From NCBI GenBank assembly GCA_017939945.1, contig JAGAZS010000215.1, positions 1-12,101 on the forward strand: a DNA stretch of 12,101 nucleotides. Direction: 5' to 3'. The notes under the pieces are model-generated. The model saw only the letters and a program-made list of their open reading frames with translations. It was not told the origin of the DNA and made no database searches. Shown in pieces: positions 1 to 7,504 of this stretch. Position 1 is the stretch's first letter. Every line of letters starts with the position of its first letter. Made by a program: the position numbers and the translations under genes. Origin of the DNA: Schwartzia sp. (in: firmicutes). Lineage in GTDB: Bacteria; Bacillota; Negativicutes; Selenomonadales; Selenomonadaceae.

Positions 1-601
1 CATCGAGATAGCGGCGAATCGCCCGGATGATGTTCGTGCGCTTTACGAATGTGTCGAGCACCTCGGGATTCACGATCAGGTCGAGATACCGCTGACGATA
101 GCGAAGCTCCACGTCCTTCAGCCCGTGGAATTTTTCCGGCAATGGACGCAGGGACTTCGACAGCAGCTCGAAATCAAGCACGATGACCGTGATCTCGCCG
201 CGCTGGGTCTTGAATACGCGGCCCTCGATGCCGATGATATCGCCGATGTCCAACAGACGGAACTGCGAATATTTTTCCTCGCCGAGCACGTCGTATTTGA
301 AATAAATCTGCATGCGGCCCGACATATCCATCAGCTCGGCGAAGCTCGCCTTGCCGTGGCCGCGCTTTGCCATCAGGCGCCCCGCGAGGCGTACCTTCGG
401 GCCGTCCTCCTCGCCCTCCAGTTCGTCAAATTTATCGCGGATGTCCTGTGCGTGATAAGTGACCTCATAGCGATGTCCGAAAGGTGCGACGCCCATATCC
501 GCAAAAGTTTTCAGCTTGTCGCGCCGGATCTGCATCATCTCGTTGATATCCTCGACGCGCGGCGCGGTCTGCCCGCCTTTCTTCTGCTGCTCGTTTCCCA
601 C
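1..601 (-). CDS. lysS: Lysyl-tRNA synthetase, class II (N-terminal 200 residues; runs off the window)
   Basis: Charges tRNA-Lys with lysine in the cytoplasm. About 200 N-terminal residues are present; the catalytic domain lies beyond base 1. The visible part holds an N-terminal helical stretch (INEMMQIRRDKLKTFADMG) and the OB-fold anticodon-binding domain (VRLAGRLMAKRGHGKASF, then MDMSGRMQIYFK). It then enters the class II core with LRYRQRYLDL, followed by the motif 1 region (FVKRTNIIRAIRRYLD). Order and sequence match bacterial LysRS of about 490-500 residues. The start is GTG at 599-601, preceded by AGGAG with an 8-base spacer; no in-frame ATG suits the family N-terminus better. It begins 12 bases after the greA stop, so the two are almost certainly co-transcribed from the promoter at 1160-1188. 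The greA-lysS order is common in Firmicutes. The family call is secure. Confidence 0.96.
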   Translation of the reverse strand, partial: MGNEQQKKGGQTAPRVEDINEMMQIRRDKLKTFADMGVAPFGHRYEVTYHAQDIRDKFDELEGEEDGPKVRLAGRLMAKRGHGKASFAELMDMSGRMQIYFKYDVLGEEKYSQFRLLDIGDIIGIEGRVFKTQRGEITVIVLDFELLSKSLRPLPEKFHGLKDVELRYRQRYLDLIVNPEVLDTFVKRTNIIRAIRRYLD

Positions 602-613
602 TGGTTTTCTCCT

Positions 614-1090
614 TTATGCCTTGATCTTCATAATCTTGTACTTGATCGTGCCCACCGGAGCCTGCACTTCGACAGTCGTACCAACCTTCTGCCCGAGAAT
701 CGCCGCTCCCACCGGAGACTCGTTGGAGATACGCATGGCTTCCGGGTCTGCCTCCGCCGTGCCGACGAGCGTATACTCCATATCCTCGTTGAATTCCATA
801 TCGCGGACGATAACCGTGCAGCCCATCGTCACTATGCTTTTCGACTTCTTCTGCTCGGAAATGACCTCGACATTGCGAAGCTTCTGCTCCAGCTCCTGGA
901 TACGCCCCTCGATGAAGGCCTGCTCGTTCTTTGCGTCGTCATACTCCGAGTTTTCGCTGATATCACCGAAGGCAATCGCCTGCTTGATGCGCTCCGCCAC
1001 CTCGATGCGGCGCACGCTTTTCAGGTTTTCCAGCTCATCCTGCAGTTTTTTCAGGCCGTCCTTCGTCAAAATCATTTTCTGGTCAGTCAT
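614..1090 (-). CDS. greA: Transcription elongation factor GreA
   Basis: Binds the secondary channel of RNA polymerase and stimulates cleavage of the 3' end of RNA in backtracked complexes, restarting elongation. The 158-residue length is exactly typical. The N-terminal coiled coil covers about residues 8-77, with the family tip signature GDISENSEYDDAKNEQ at 42-57. Its acidic residues D43 and E46 correspond to the catalytic pair at the coiled-coil tip. The C-terminal FKBP-like domain covers about 84-158 and has SPVGAAILGQKVGTTVEV. The ATG start at 1088-1090 has GGGAG about 10 bases upstream. The gene is first in a greA-lysS transcript with its own consensus promoter and a structured leader, see 1123-1147. 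Nothing is missing or unusual in the protein. Confidence 0.98.
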   Translation of the reverse strand: MTDQKMILTKDGLKKLQDELENLKSVRRIEVAERIKQAIAFGDISENSEYDDAKNEQAFIEGRIQELEQKLRNVEVISEQKKSKSIVTMGCTVIVRDMEFNEDMEYTLVGTAEADPEAMRISNESPVGAAILGQKVGTTVEVQAPVGTIKYKIMKIKA

Positions 1091-1122
1091 CGATGATTAC
1101 TCCCTTGCATTTCAACATTGAA

Positions 1123-1147
1123 AGTGCCAAGGACGCGCCTTGGCACT
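1123..1147 (-). promoter_or_regulatory. Perfect 10-bp stem-loop at the 5' end of the greA-lysS leader
   Basis: AGTGCCAAGG and CCTTGGCACT form a perfect inverted repeat around a 5-base loop. With the consensus -10 at 1160-1165, the expected start site is near 1153, so the stem begins about 6 bases into the RNA, ahead of the ribosome binding site. Only a short U-tract (UUUC) follows, so it is a poor intrinsic terminator for priA. A second small palindrome (TTTCAA, CA, TTGAAA) abuts it at 1110-1123. Possible roles are a 5' mRNA-stabilising hairpin, a pause or attenuation hairpin, or a DNA operator. Confidence 0.8.
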
Positions 1148-1159
1148 AACTTTCCATAC

Positions 1160-1188
1160 ATTATAGTTATTTTGCTCTCCGTTGTCAA
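1160..1188 (-). promoter_or_regulatory. Consensus sigma-A promoter for greA-lysS
   Basis: On the minus strand there is TTGACA at 1188-1183, a 17-base spacer, and TATAAT at 1165-1160: six of six matches in both boxes at ideal spacing. The likely start is the A near 1153, giving a leader of about 63 bases to the greA ATG. It lies in the 130-base gap between priA and greA and makes greA-lysS independent of the upstream operon. Confidence 0.92.
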
Positions 1189-1220
1189 CGCGCGAAAGAG
1201 ATGCATAAATATTTCGTGCG

Positions 1221-3632
1221 CTATGCGGAAATCGGATCGATATCAATCCACACATCTTGCCGGAGATGCAGGCCCTCCTGCCGCAGAAAATCCTGCGCTT
1301 CCCGGAGCGCGGCGGTTTTTATCAATACGTCGAAACGATAGACGCCTCGGAATTTCTCGACCACCGCCGGCGCCGGACCGATCAGACGATGACGCTCGTC
1401 CCCGCCGAAGAATGCGGCAAAACGACGGCGGAAGGCTTCCGCTTCCGATCTCGCCTTCTCTCCGTTTTCATCATGAAACGTCAGCTTGATCAAGCGACAA
1501 AACGGCGGAAAGAAAAGTGTCCGTCGCATTTCCAATTCCTTTTCGTAAAAACTTCGATAATCGTGCGCGATAGCAAAATGCACCGCATAATGCTCCGGCG
1601 TGTAGCACTGCACGAGCACGCGTCCCGGCGCGTCGCCGCGCCCCGCCCGTCCCGCGGCCTGCGTAATCAGCATGAAGCAGCGCTCCGCCGCGCGAAAATC
1701 CGGCATATTGAGCGAGGCGTCGGCACTGATAATCCCAACCGCCGTGACATTCGGTATATCATGCCCCTTCGCGACCATTTGCGTCCCCAGCAGGATATCA
1801 TATTCCCCAGCACGAAACGCCTGCAAAATATCCGCATGCGCGAATTTCTTCTGCGTCGTGTCGCGATCCATCCGCACGACACGCACCTCCGGCAAAATCT
1901 CCTTCAGCTCCGTTTCCAGCTTTTCTGTCCCTGTGCCGAAATAACGGATATATGTACTGCCGCATTTCGGACAGACATCCGGCGGCGCCTGATGAATGTC
2001 GCAATGATGGCAAAGCATCCGCCCGTCTTTATGGTACGCCATTGAAAGCCCGCACTCCGGGCAGACGACGGAATAGCCGCAGGAACGGCACATGACGAAA
2101 GTCGAATAGCCGCGGCGGTTGAGAAGAAGGATTGCCTGTTCTCCCTTTTCTTTCGTTTCCCGAAGCATCTTCTGTACCGCACGGGACAGTACTTTCCGGT
2201 TCCCCGACTGGAGCTCCGACCGCATGTCGACTGCGCCGACGGACGGCAACGGACGCCCGCCGATTCGTTCGGGCATCGAAAGATAAATAAATTCACCGGA
2301 CTGCGTGCGAAAAAAGGTTTCCATGGACGGCGTCGCGCTGCCCAGAATAAGCACTGCATCGTGAAGCCGCGCAATTTCCTCGGCGACGACCCTTGCATGA
2401 TAACGCGGCGCGTCGTCCTGCTTGTAGGACATATCCTGTTCCTCGTCCATGATGACGACGCCAAGATTTGCCGTCGGCGTGAAAAGTGCCGAGCGCGCGC
2501 CCACGATGATGCCGACGTCGCCGCGGCGGATACGGAAGAACGCGTCGTTTCTCTCAGCGACGCTGAGTCGGCTGTGAATCACGATGACGTCATTCCCGAA
2601 CATGGAACGAAATGCCTGCACGAGTTGGCCTGTCAGCGCGATTTCCGGCACGAGCACGACGGCCTGTTTTCCCATTTTCCTTACACGCGCCACCGTCTCC
2701 AGATACACGCGCGTTTTTCCGCTGCCCGTCACGCCGTGCAGCAAAAATCCCTGCGCCTTTTCCGCCTCCACCGCCGGCAGGATGGCCGCAAGTGCGGCTT
2801 CCTGCGCCGAAGAAAGCGGCGGCAGAGACTCTGCCGTCGCTTCAAAGTTCCGATAGCTGTCGCGAAAATCACGGATCTGCGAAAGCTCCGCAAGCCCCGT
2901 TTTCACCAATGCACGGATCACAGGCCGCGAAAATTTTTCTTTCAGAAGCATCGGGATATCGGCTTCCCCTCCGCGATCCGCCAAAAAGTCCAATAGACGC
3001 AGCTGCGCATGAGACCGCCGAAGCGATTTGCGTCGTTCCTCCGACAACTCTCCCGTCAAGCGAAGGATTTCCAGATATCGCGCCGCCGCGCGTTTTTTTG
3101 TCTCGTATGTTTTCCTCAGCCAACGACGGCGCAGCATCGTTTCGAGAAGTCCTGCCAGCGATCCCGATAAATCCGGCAATTGGGAACGAAGCTCCTGAAG
3201 CCCCAAAGTTCCCGCATCACGGATCGCTTCATATACTCGCCGATACACCGCGACCTGCCAAAACGGAGAGTCAGCAGCCGCCGCTTCCGTCTCATAGCGT
3301 ACCTCGATCTTGACGCCGCTTTTCCCCGGCATGAAAAGCCGCATGATTTCAGCCGTCGGGCAGAGATAAAATTCGGAAAGTCTCTCCGCCGCTTCGATCA
3401 TTTGCGGCGTAAACCATGCCTCGTCATCCACCGCCGCGACAATGTCCTTTAGTCGTTCGTCCTCTTCTCCCGAAGAGATTTGGACTACGAATCCCTCCAC
3501 ACGGCGCCCGCCGAAAGGCACTACGACGCGCCATCCCACGCCGACGCTCGCAAGGTGTTCGGGAATACGGTATGAATACGCCTGCGCCACACGTTTCACC
3601 GGGATATTTACAAATACTTCCGCCCTCAACAT
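1221..3632 (-). CDS. priA: Primosomal protein N' (replication restart helicase PriA)
   Basis: A 3'-to-5' superfamily 2 DNA helicase that recognises stalled forks and recombination intermediates and starts reloading of the replicative helicase. The 803 residues are somewhat longer than E. coli PriA (about 730). The N-terminal 3' DNA-binding domain is at about 1-105 (FVNIPVKRVAQAYSYRIP), followed by a winged-helix region. The helicase core begins near 270: Walker A GVTGSGKT at 300-307, DEEQ at 396-399, and motif III GSATPS near 431. Eight zinc-binding cysteines follow: C515, C518, C524, C527, C541, C544, C554 and C557. Later motifs are GTQMVAKGHD near 616 and QAAGRAGRG near 658-666. All are intact. 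The ATG start at 3630-3632 gives the normal family N-terminus, with only a modest purine-rich ribosome site. It begins 16 bases after the histidine kinase stop with no terminator between, so it probably shares that transcript. Confidence 0.98.
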   Translation of the reverse strand: MLRAEVFVNIPVKRVAQAYSYRIPEHLASVGVGWRVVVPFGGRRVEGFVVQISSGEEDERLKDIVAAVDDEAWFTPQMIEAAERLSEFYLCPTAEIMRLFMPGKSGVKIEVRYETEAAAADSPFWQVAVYRRVYEAIRDAGTLGLQELRSQLPDLSGSLAGLLETMLRRRWLRKTYETKKRAAARYLEILRLTGELSEERRKSLRRSHAQLRLLDFLADRGGEADIPMLLKEKFSRPVIRALVKTGLAELSQIRDFRDSYRNFEATAESLPPLSSAQEAALAAILPAVEAEKAQGFLLHGVTGSGKTRVYLETVARVRKMGKQAVVLVPEIALTGQLVQAFRSMFGNDVIVIHSRLSVAERNDAFFRIRRGDVGIIVGARSALFTPTANLGVVIMDEEQDMSYKQDDAPRYHARVVAEEIARLHDAVLILGSATPSMETFFRTQSGEFIYLSMPERIGGRPLPSVGAVDMRSELQSGNRKVLSRAVQKMLRETKEKGEQAILLLNRRGYSTFVMCRSCGYSVVCPECGLSMAYHKDGRMLCHHCDIHQAPPDVCPKCGSTYIRYFGTGTEKLETELKEILPEVRVVRMDRDTTQKKFAHADILQAFRAGEYDILLGTQMVAKGHDIPNVTAVGIISADASLNMPDFRAAERCFMLITQAAGRAGRGDAPGRVLVQCYTPEHYAVHFAIAHDYRSFYEKELEMRRTLFFPPFCRLIKLTFHDENGEKARSEAEAFRRRFAAFFGGDERHRLIGPAPAVVEKFRGVYRFDVLIKTAALREAQDFLRQEGLHLRQDVWIDIDPISA

Positions 3633-3648
3633 CGTCCGTTTCTCTTTC

Positions 3649-6414
3649 TCAAGAAGACCTTTCCGCCAGCAGCTTCAGGATTGTCTCGTAATCAAATTGC
3701 GCAGTGGCTGACTTCAGGCTCTCATAAAGAGACGCTTCGGATTCGGGAATATCGTATTCTTCCATCTCGGCGAAAATTCCTTCCAGCTGGTCGCAGTCCA
3801 TGTCATCCGCCGCCATCCTGATCTTCCCGTAGACGCTTTTCATCAGCTCCGCACTCGCCATCGGCTTCGCATCCGTTTTCCTGTCCGCCTTCTTTTCCTC
3901 GAACACTTCTGCCAGAGGCGCCTTGAAGCTTCGGAACTTCTCGATGAATGCTTTGTGATGAGCTCGGATATATTCCATATCTTCGCTCTTTCCCGCTTTC
4001 TCCAGTTGCTGGGCTTCCTCCCCAAAGTCCGCCGCGCCGATGAGGCGCGCCGAGCTTTTCAGGGCGTGAACCTTGATCGTGTAATCCTTGATGTTTTCTT
4101 CCGCATAAAAATGCTCGATCTCGTCCGCTTTTTCATCCAGCGACTCGTAAAAGAGCTTGAGCAGCGGCATATAAGCCTCAAAAGAGAAACTGTTTCGAAT
4201 CCCCAAGGCGGGATCGATCCAGTCCTGCCCTTTCAGCGGCGCCAAAACTTCGGGAAGTTCCCCCTCATGATATTCCATATTGCTTTCCCCCGTTCCTTTC
4301 TCACGTTTCGCCTCTTTAATCTTTTCCTTCGGCAGATAGACGAGCAGCATATTTTCGAGTTTTCCGGAGTCGATGGGCTTGGTCATGTAGTCGTCGAAAC
4401 CCGCCGTAATATACTCTTCCCTTGCGCCGGAAACGGCGTTGGCAGTCAGGCAGATCGTCGGCGTGGTCTGGTTGAGATTATTCGCCTGCGATCGCATCTC
4501 GTACAAAGTCTCGATGCCGTCCTTCTTTGGCATCATGTGGTCGAGGAAAATGACGTCATATTTCCTTTTTTGCGTCAGCAAGAGCCCTTCTTCCCCGTCT
4601 TTCGCCGTATCAATCTCCACCTGCGTCTGCTTCAGAATACTCTTGAATACCATCAGATTCATCGGATTGTCGTCCACCACAAGAATCCACGCTTCCGGAG
4701 CTGTGAATTTCTCCCGATACGTTTTAACCTTTCGGATCGTATCATGATAAGACGCGTCATAATCCCCCAAAGGCTCCCATTTGAGGACTTTTTGCTTCAG
4801 AACGAAGGAGAACGTGGAGCCGACGCCGTAAACGCTTTCCACCTTCAACGTGGATCCCATTTTGTCCAACAGGTTCTTGGTAATGGTCATGCCCAGCCCA
4901 GTGCCTTCCACGTTGCGGTTTCGCTGCTCGTCGAAACGCTCGAACTTTGCAAACAACTTCCCCATATCCTCGGGCTTGATGCCGATTCCGGTGTCCTTGA
5001 CAGCGACGTGAAGCAAAACGCTATCCAGCTCCTCCTCGTCACGCTCGAATCCTACGGAAAATGTCACGCTGCCCTTTTCCGTGTATTTTACCGCGTTGGT
5101 CAGGATATTCGTGATGACCTGCTTGATGCGGACGTCGTCGCCATAAAGCCGCTTCGGCGTATCCTTGTCGAATTTAGGCACAAGAACAAGCCCTTTATTT
5201 TCCGCCCGGAACCGTACGATATTCACCAAGTCGTTGAGCAGCGACGCAAGATCATACTCCACAGGCAGCAGTTCAACCTTCCCCGCCTCAATCTTTGAAA
5301 AATCCAGGATGTTGTTGATCAATCCCAAGAGTGTGTTGCCGGCCAGCCGGACATTTTCAGAATAACCGAGAATATTCGCGTCCTCGCATTCCCGGAGAAT
5401 CGCCTCATTCATGCCAAGGATCGCATTGATTGGCGTGCGGATTTCATGAGAGACCGTGGAAAGAAATTCACTCTTGGCTCGGGACGCATCTTCCGCCACT
5501 TCTTTCGCCCGGCGCAGAGCCTCGCCCGCTTCGAGCTTTTTCTTGGCGCGAAACAGATAGATGGCGGCGACAATCACGAGCAACAACAAAAGGCCGAAAA
5601 CCAAAACCACCAAAAGCTTTATATTTTCGATTCCCTCGGAGGCATTCTCCTCCGGCACGAACCCTACCAGCAAATAATTCGTGTCCGGGATTTCAGCCTC
5701 GAACAGGATCAGATTCCCGCGTTCCGTCGAAAAACTGCGGGCAGCCGCCACCGAAATCTCCATCTCCCGATGCAGGTTCTTATAAAAGCCCTTCACGTCA
5801 CCGGTCTGCATAAAAGCGATATCTTCCATGCTTTCATTCGCAAAGGGGACGACCACATCCCCTTCCCGGGTGGCAACCAGCACTTTTCCGACGTCGTCGT
5901 AACAACGGATGGAAAACCTTTCCCCGACGGCGCGTAACGGATACAGACGATAGAGGACATACTTGATATTCTTGCCGCGAAAAACCGGACAGGTAAAAAG
6001 GAGTCCCTGTCCCTGAACAAAGGTGATGGCGCTTTTGCCCCGAAAAGACGTCTGTATACCGCTGTATTGAGAAACGGGAATCGGTTCCCCGTAAAGTGCT
6101 TTCCCGTCAATGGCCAGAAGCCCTTGCTTGACGCCCAAATCGTTGAACAGCATCGGCATGAGCCGATCGAGTTCATCGGGACTGGACTCGATTTTCGAAG
6201 CGACATAAGCCAGATTTTCCAGTTCCGTTCCGAGCTTTTCCCCCGCTTGGCTCGCCAGTGTCTCCGCCTGACGTTTCGTCTGATTTTCCGTATACGATAG
6301 CAAAAGCTCGCCCAGCCGATTCCGGAACATCCCGCCCGTCAACAAGAGCGCCCCACAGAAAACCAACATGACTATAAGCGTGCCTTTTCCCGTCCAGATT
6401 GACCGCCTATTCAT
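3649..6414 (-). CDS. Membrane-bound hybrid sensor histidine kinase (HisKA-HATPase-REC-HPt)
   Basis: The 921-residue kinase has a first membrane segment at about 11-30, an extracytoplasmic sensor of about 230 residues (31-265), and a second membrane segment at about 266-288. A linker helix leads into HisKA, with the phospho-accepting histidine H323 in SHEIRTP. The ATPase domain has its N box around N440, DTGIGI at 474-479 and EGTGLGM at 503-509. The receiver domain has the acidic pair D581/D582, phospho-acceptor D625 in FLDHMMP, T657 and K679. The HPt domain has H783 in HALKSSA. A further 60 or so helical residues follow the HPt. All phosphorelay residues are present, so a full His-Asp-His relay is expected. 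The sensor domain matches no family I can name with confidence. The ATG at 6412-6414 overlaps the end of the preceding BMP gene by 8 bases, with AAGGGG 9 bases upstream, which points to translational coupling. No DNA-binding response regulator is nearby; the closest receiver in trans is in the diguanylate cyclase. Confidence 0.95.
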   Translation of the reverse strand: MNRRSIWTGKGTLIVMLVFCGALLLTGGMFRNRLGELLLSYTENQTKRQAETLASQAGEKLGTELENLAYVASKIESSPDELDRLMPMLFNDLGVKQGLLAIDGKALYGEPIPVSQYSGIQTSFRGKSAITFVQGQGLLFTCPVFRGKNIKYVLYRLYPLRAVGERFSIRCYDDVGKVLVATREGDVVVPFANESMEDIAFMQTGDVKGFYKNLHREMEISVAAARSFSTERGNLILFEAEIPDTNYLLVGFVPEENASEGIENIKLLVVLVFGLLLLLVIVAAIYLFRAKKKLEAGEALRRAKEVAEDASRAKSEFLSTVSHEIRTPINAILGMNEAILRECEDANILGYSENVRLAGNTLLGLINNILDFSKIEAGKVELLPVEYDLASLLNDLVNIVRFRAENKGLVLVPKFDKDTPKRLYGDDVRIKQVITNILTNAVKYTEKGSVTFSVGFERDEEELDSVLLHVAVKDTGIGIKPEDMGKLFAKFERFDEQRNRNVEGTGLGMTITKNLLDKMGSTLKVESVYGVGSTFSFVLKQKVLKWEPLGDYDASYHDTIRKVKTYREKFTAPEAWILVVDDNPMNLMVFKSILKQTQVEIDTAKDGEEGLLLTQKRKYDVIFLDHMMPKKDGIETLYEMRSQANNLNQTTPTICLTANAVSGAREEYITAGFDDYMTKPIDSGKLENMLLVYLPKEKIKEAKREKGTGESNMEYHEGELPEVLAPLKGQDWIDPALGIRNSFSFEAYMPLLKLFYESLDEKADEIEHFYAEENIKDYTIKVHALKSSARLIGAADFGEEAQQLEKAGKSEDMEYIRAHHKAFIEKFRSFKAPLAEVFEEKKADRKTDAKPMASAELMKSVYGKIRMAADDMDCDQLEGIFAEMEEYDIPESEASLYESLKSATAQFDYETILKLLAERSS

Positions 6415-7504
6415 AGATTTCTACCCCTTCAACGAACCAGTCCATTCCGGAAAAAAGCTCCTGGTCCCCTATCCTCTCGCCTTCCTCACATCGAAGCACT
6501 CCCGTGTTGTCGTAAATGACGCCGGAAAAAACCCCTTGAGCGAAAGCGTGCTGCTTTGCCAACGACGTAAGGAAAACCGTCTTCTCCGATACGAGCGGAG
6601 ACAAAGTATGCAGCTTTACGGCGTCATCCTCCATACCAAGCCAGTAACCGCTGGAAAAATGCGCCCTGCCGCTCAGATAATCCCCGAATACCATCTTATA
6701 GACTACCGGCCAGTCGTAGATTGTCGCCGTCAGGAAATGCTCGGAATATTGCTCATAAACATTGTCAAAACCGATGCTGAGAAGCTTGCGCCGTTCCGCC
6801 TCATCCACCGCATACGGCTTGCCTTCCTGGTATGCAATCACATCCGCTCCCGCGTAATGCAGCCGAGCAACGCTTTCCCGTTCTGCCAGCTCGTCCTCCC
6901 AGCTTCCGGTAAAACAGACAAGCAGCTTCGCCTGGGGATTGGCGACGCGCATGCCCATCGCGTAAGCGTTGATATTGCGGTTGATCTGTGAATTCGGCAT
7001 GGCGGCCACATAGCCCAATACGCCCGTCTTGCTTTCGGCCCCCGCGATGACGCCGGCCAAATACCGCATCTGATACAATCGGGAAAAATAAGTGGTATGG
7101 TTGTTCGCCCTCCTATTGCCGGAAACAGAGAAAAAAGCGATATGGGGATGCTGCTTGGCGATCCTCTCTGTGTATCGCCCATATCCGAAACTGGTCAGAA
7201 AGATGACGTCCGCGCCTTCCGCCTCCATCTCCTCAACGGCGACCGATAGATGCGCCGCGTCTTCCGCAACGCTTTCCCTCACCTTGAGGATACAATGGTG
7301 CTCTTCACAGGCCTGCAGCAACCCGTTATAATGGCTCTCATTCCACCCCTTGTCGTCCTTTGAGCCAATCAGGACGCATCCGACTGTGATCTGACGCCCT
7401 GTTTCCGGGAGCCGGAAACTCCGTATCACAACTACCAGCGCAATGATAATGAGCCCAATCAAAACGAACGGAAAATTAAGTTCCATCCATTCCTTGCCTT
7501 TCAA
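6407..7504 (-). CDS. BMP/PnrA-family periplasmic binding-type protein, membrane-anchored (second of a tandem pair)
   Basis: Belongs to the basic membrane protein (BMP, PnrA/TmpC-like) family of type I periplasmic-binding folds, whose studied members bind purine nucleosides. About 365 residues. A hydrophobic segment at 11-29 (FPFVLIGLIIIALVVVIRSF) has no lipobox cysteine and no clear signal peptidase site, so it looks like an uncleaved anchor with the rest outside. Family features are KDDKGWNESHYNG at 49-61, YQMRYLAGVIAG near 144-155, GYVAAMP near 164, GSW at 200-202, a YDW near 263-265, and the closing DNTG and MDWFVEGVEI. It is clearly paralogous to the upstream gene. No ABC ATPase or permease gene is in the window, so a sensory rather than transport role is likely. 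The start is uncertain: TTG at 7504 has GGAGG 9 bases upstream, while ATG at 7484-7486 has AAGGA 4 bases upstream. Either start overlaps the previous gene. Its 3' end overlaps the kinase start. Confidence 0.9.
   Translation of the reverse strand: MKGKEWMELNFPFVLIGLIIIALVVVIRSFRLPETGRQITVGCVLIGSKDDKGWNESHYNGLLQACEEHHCILKVRESVAEDAAHLSVAVEEMEAEGADVIFLTSFGYGRYTERIAKQHPHIAFFSVSGNRRANNHTTYFSRLYQMRYLAGVIAGAESKTGVLGYVAAMPNSQINRNINAYAMGMRVANPQAKLLVCFTGSWEDELAERESVARLHYAGADVIAYQEGKPYAVDEAERRKLLSIGFDNVYEQYSEHFLTATIYDWPVVYKMVFGDYLSGRAHFSSGYWLGMEDDAVKLHTLSPLVSEKTVFLTSLAKQHAFAQGVFSGVIYDNTGVLRCEEGERIGDQELFSGMDWFVEGVEIYE

Noticed and set aside
125..1121. Plus-strand open frames across greA and lysS
   Set aside because: They cover two certain minus-strand genes, cross their boundary, and have low-complexity translations with no family resemblance.
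1123..1147. The hairpin as an intrinsic terminator for priA
   Set aside because: The stem is strong, but only UUUC follows it and it lies downstream of the greA promoter, so it would end the greA transcript too. A leader element is the better reading.
3955..5298. 447-codon plus-strand open frame opposite the histidine kinase gene
   Set aside because: It is antisense to an unambiguous kinase reading frame with all catalytic motifs. The translation has no recognisable domain, and long antisense frames are expected in GC-rich coding DNA.
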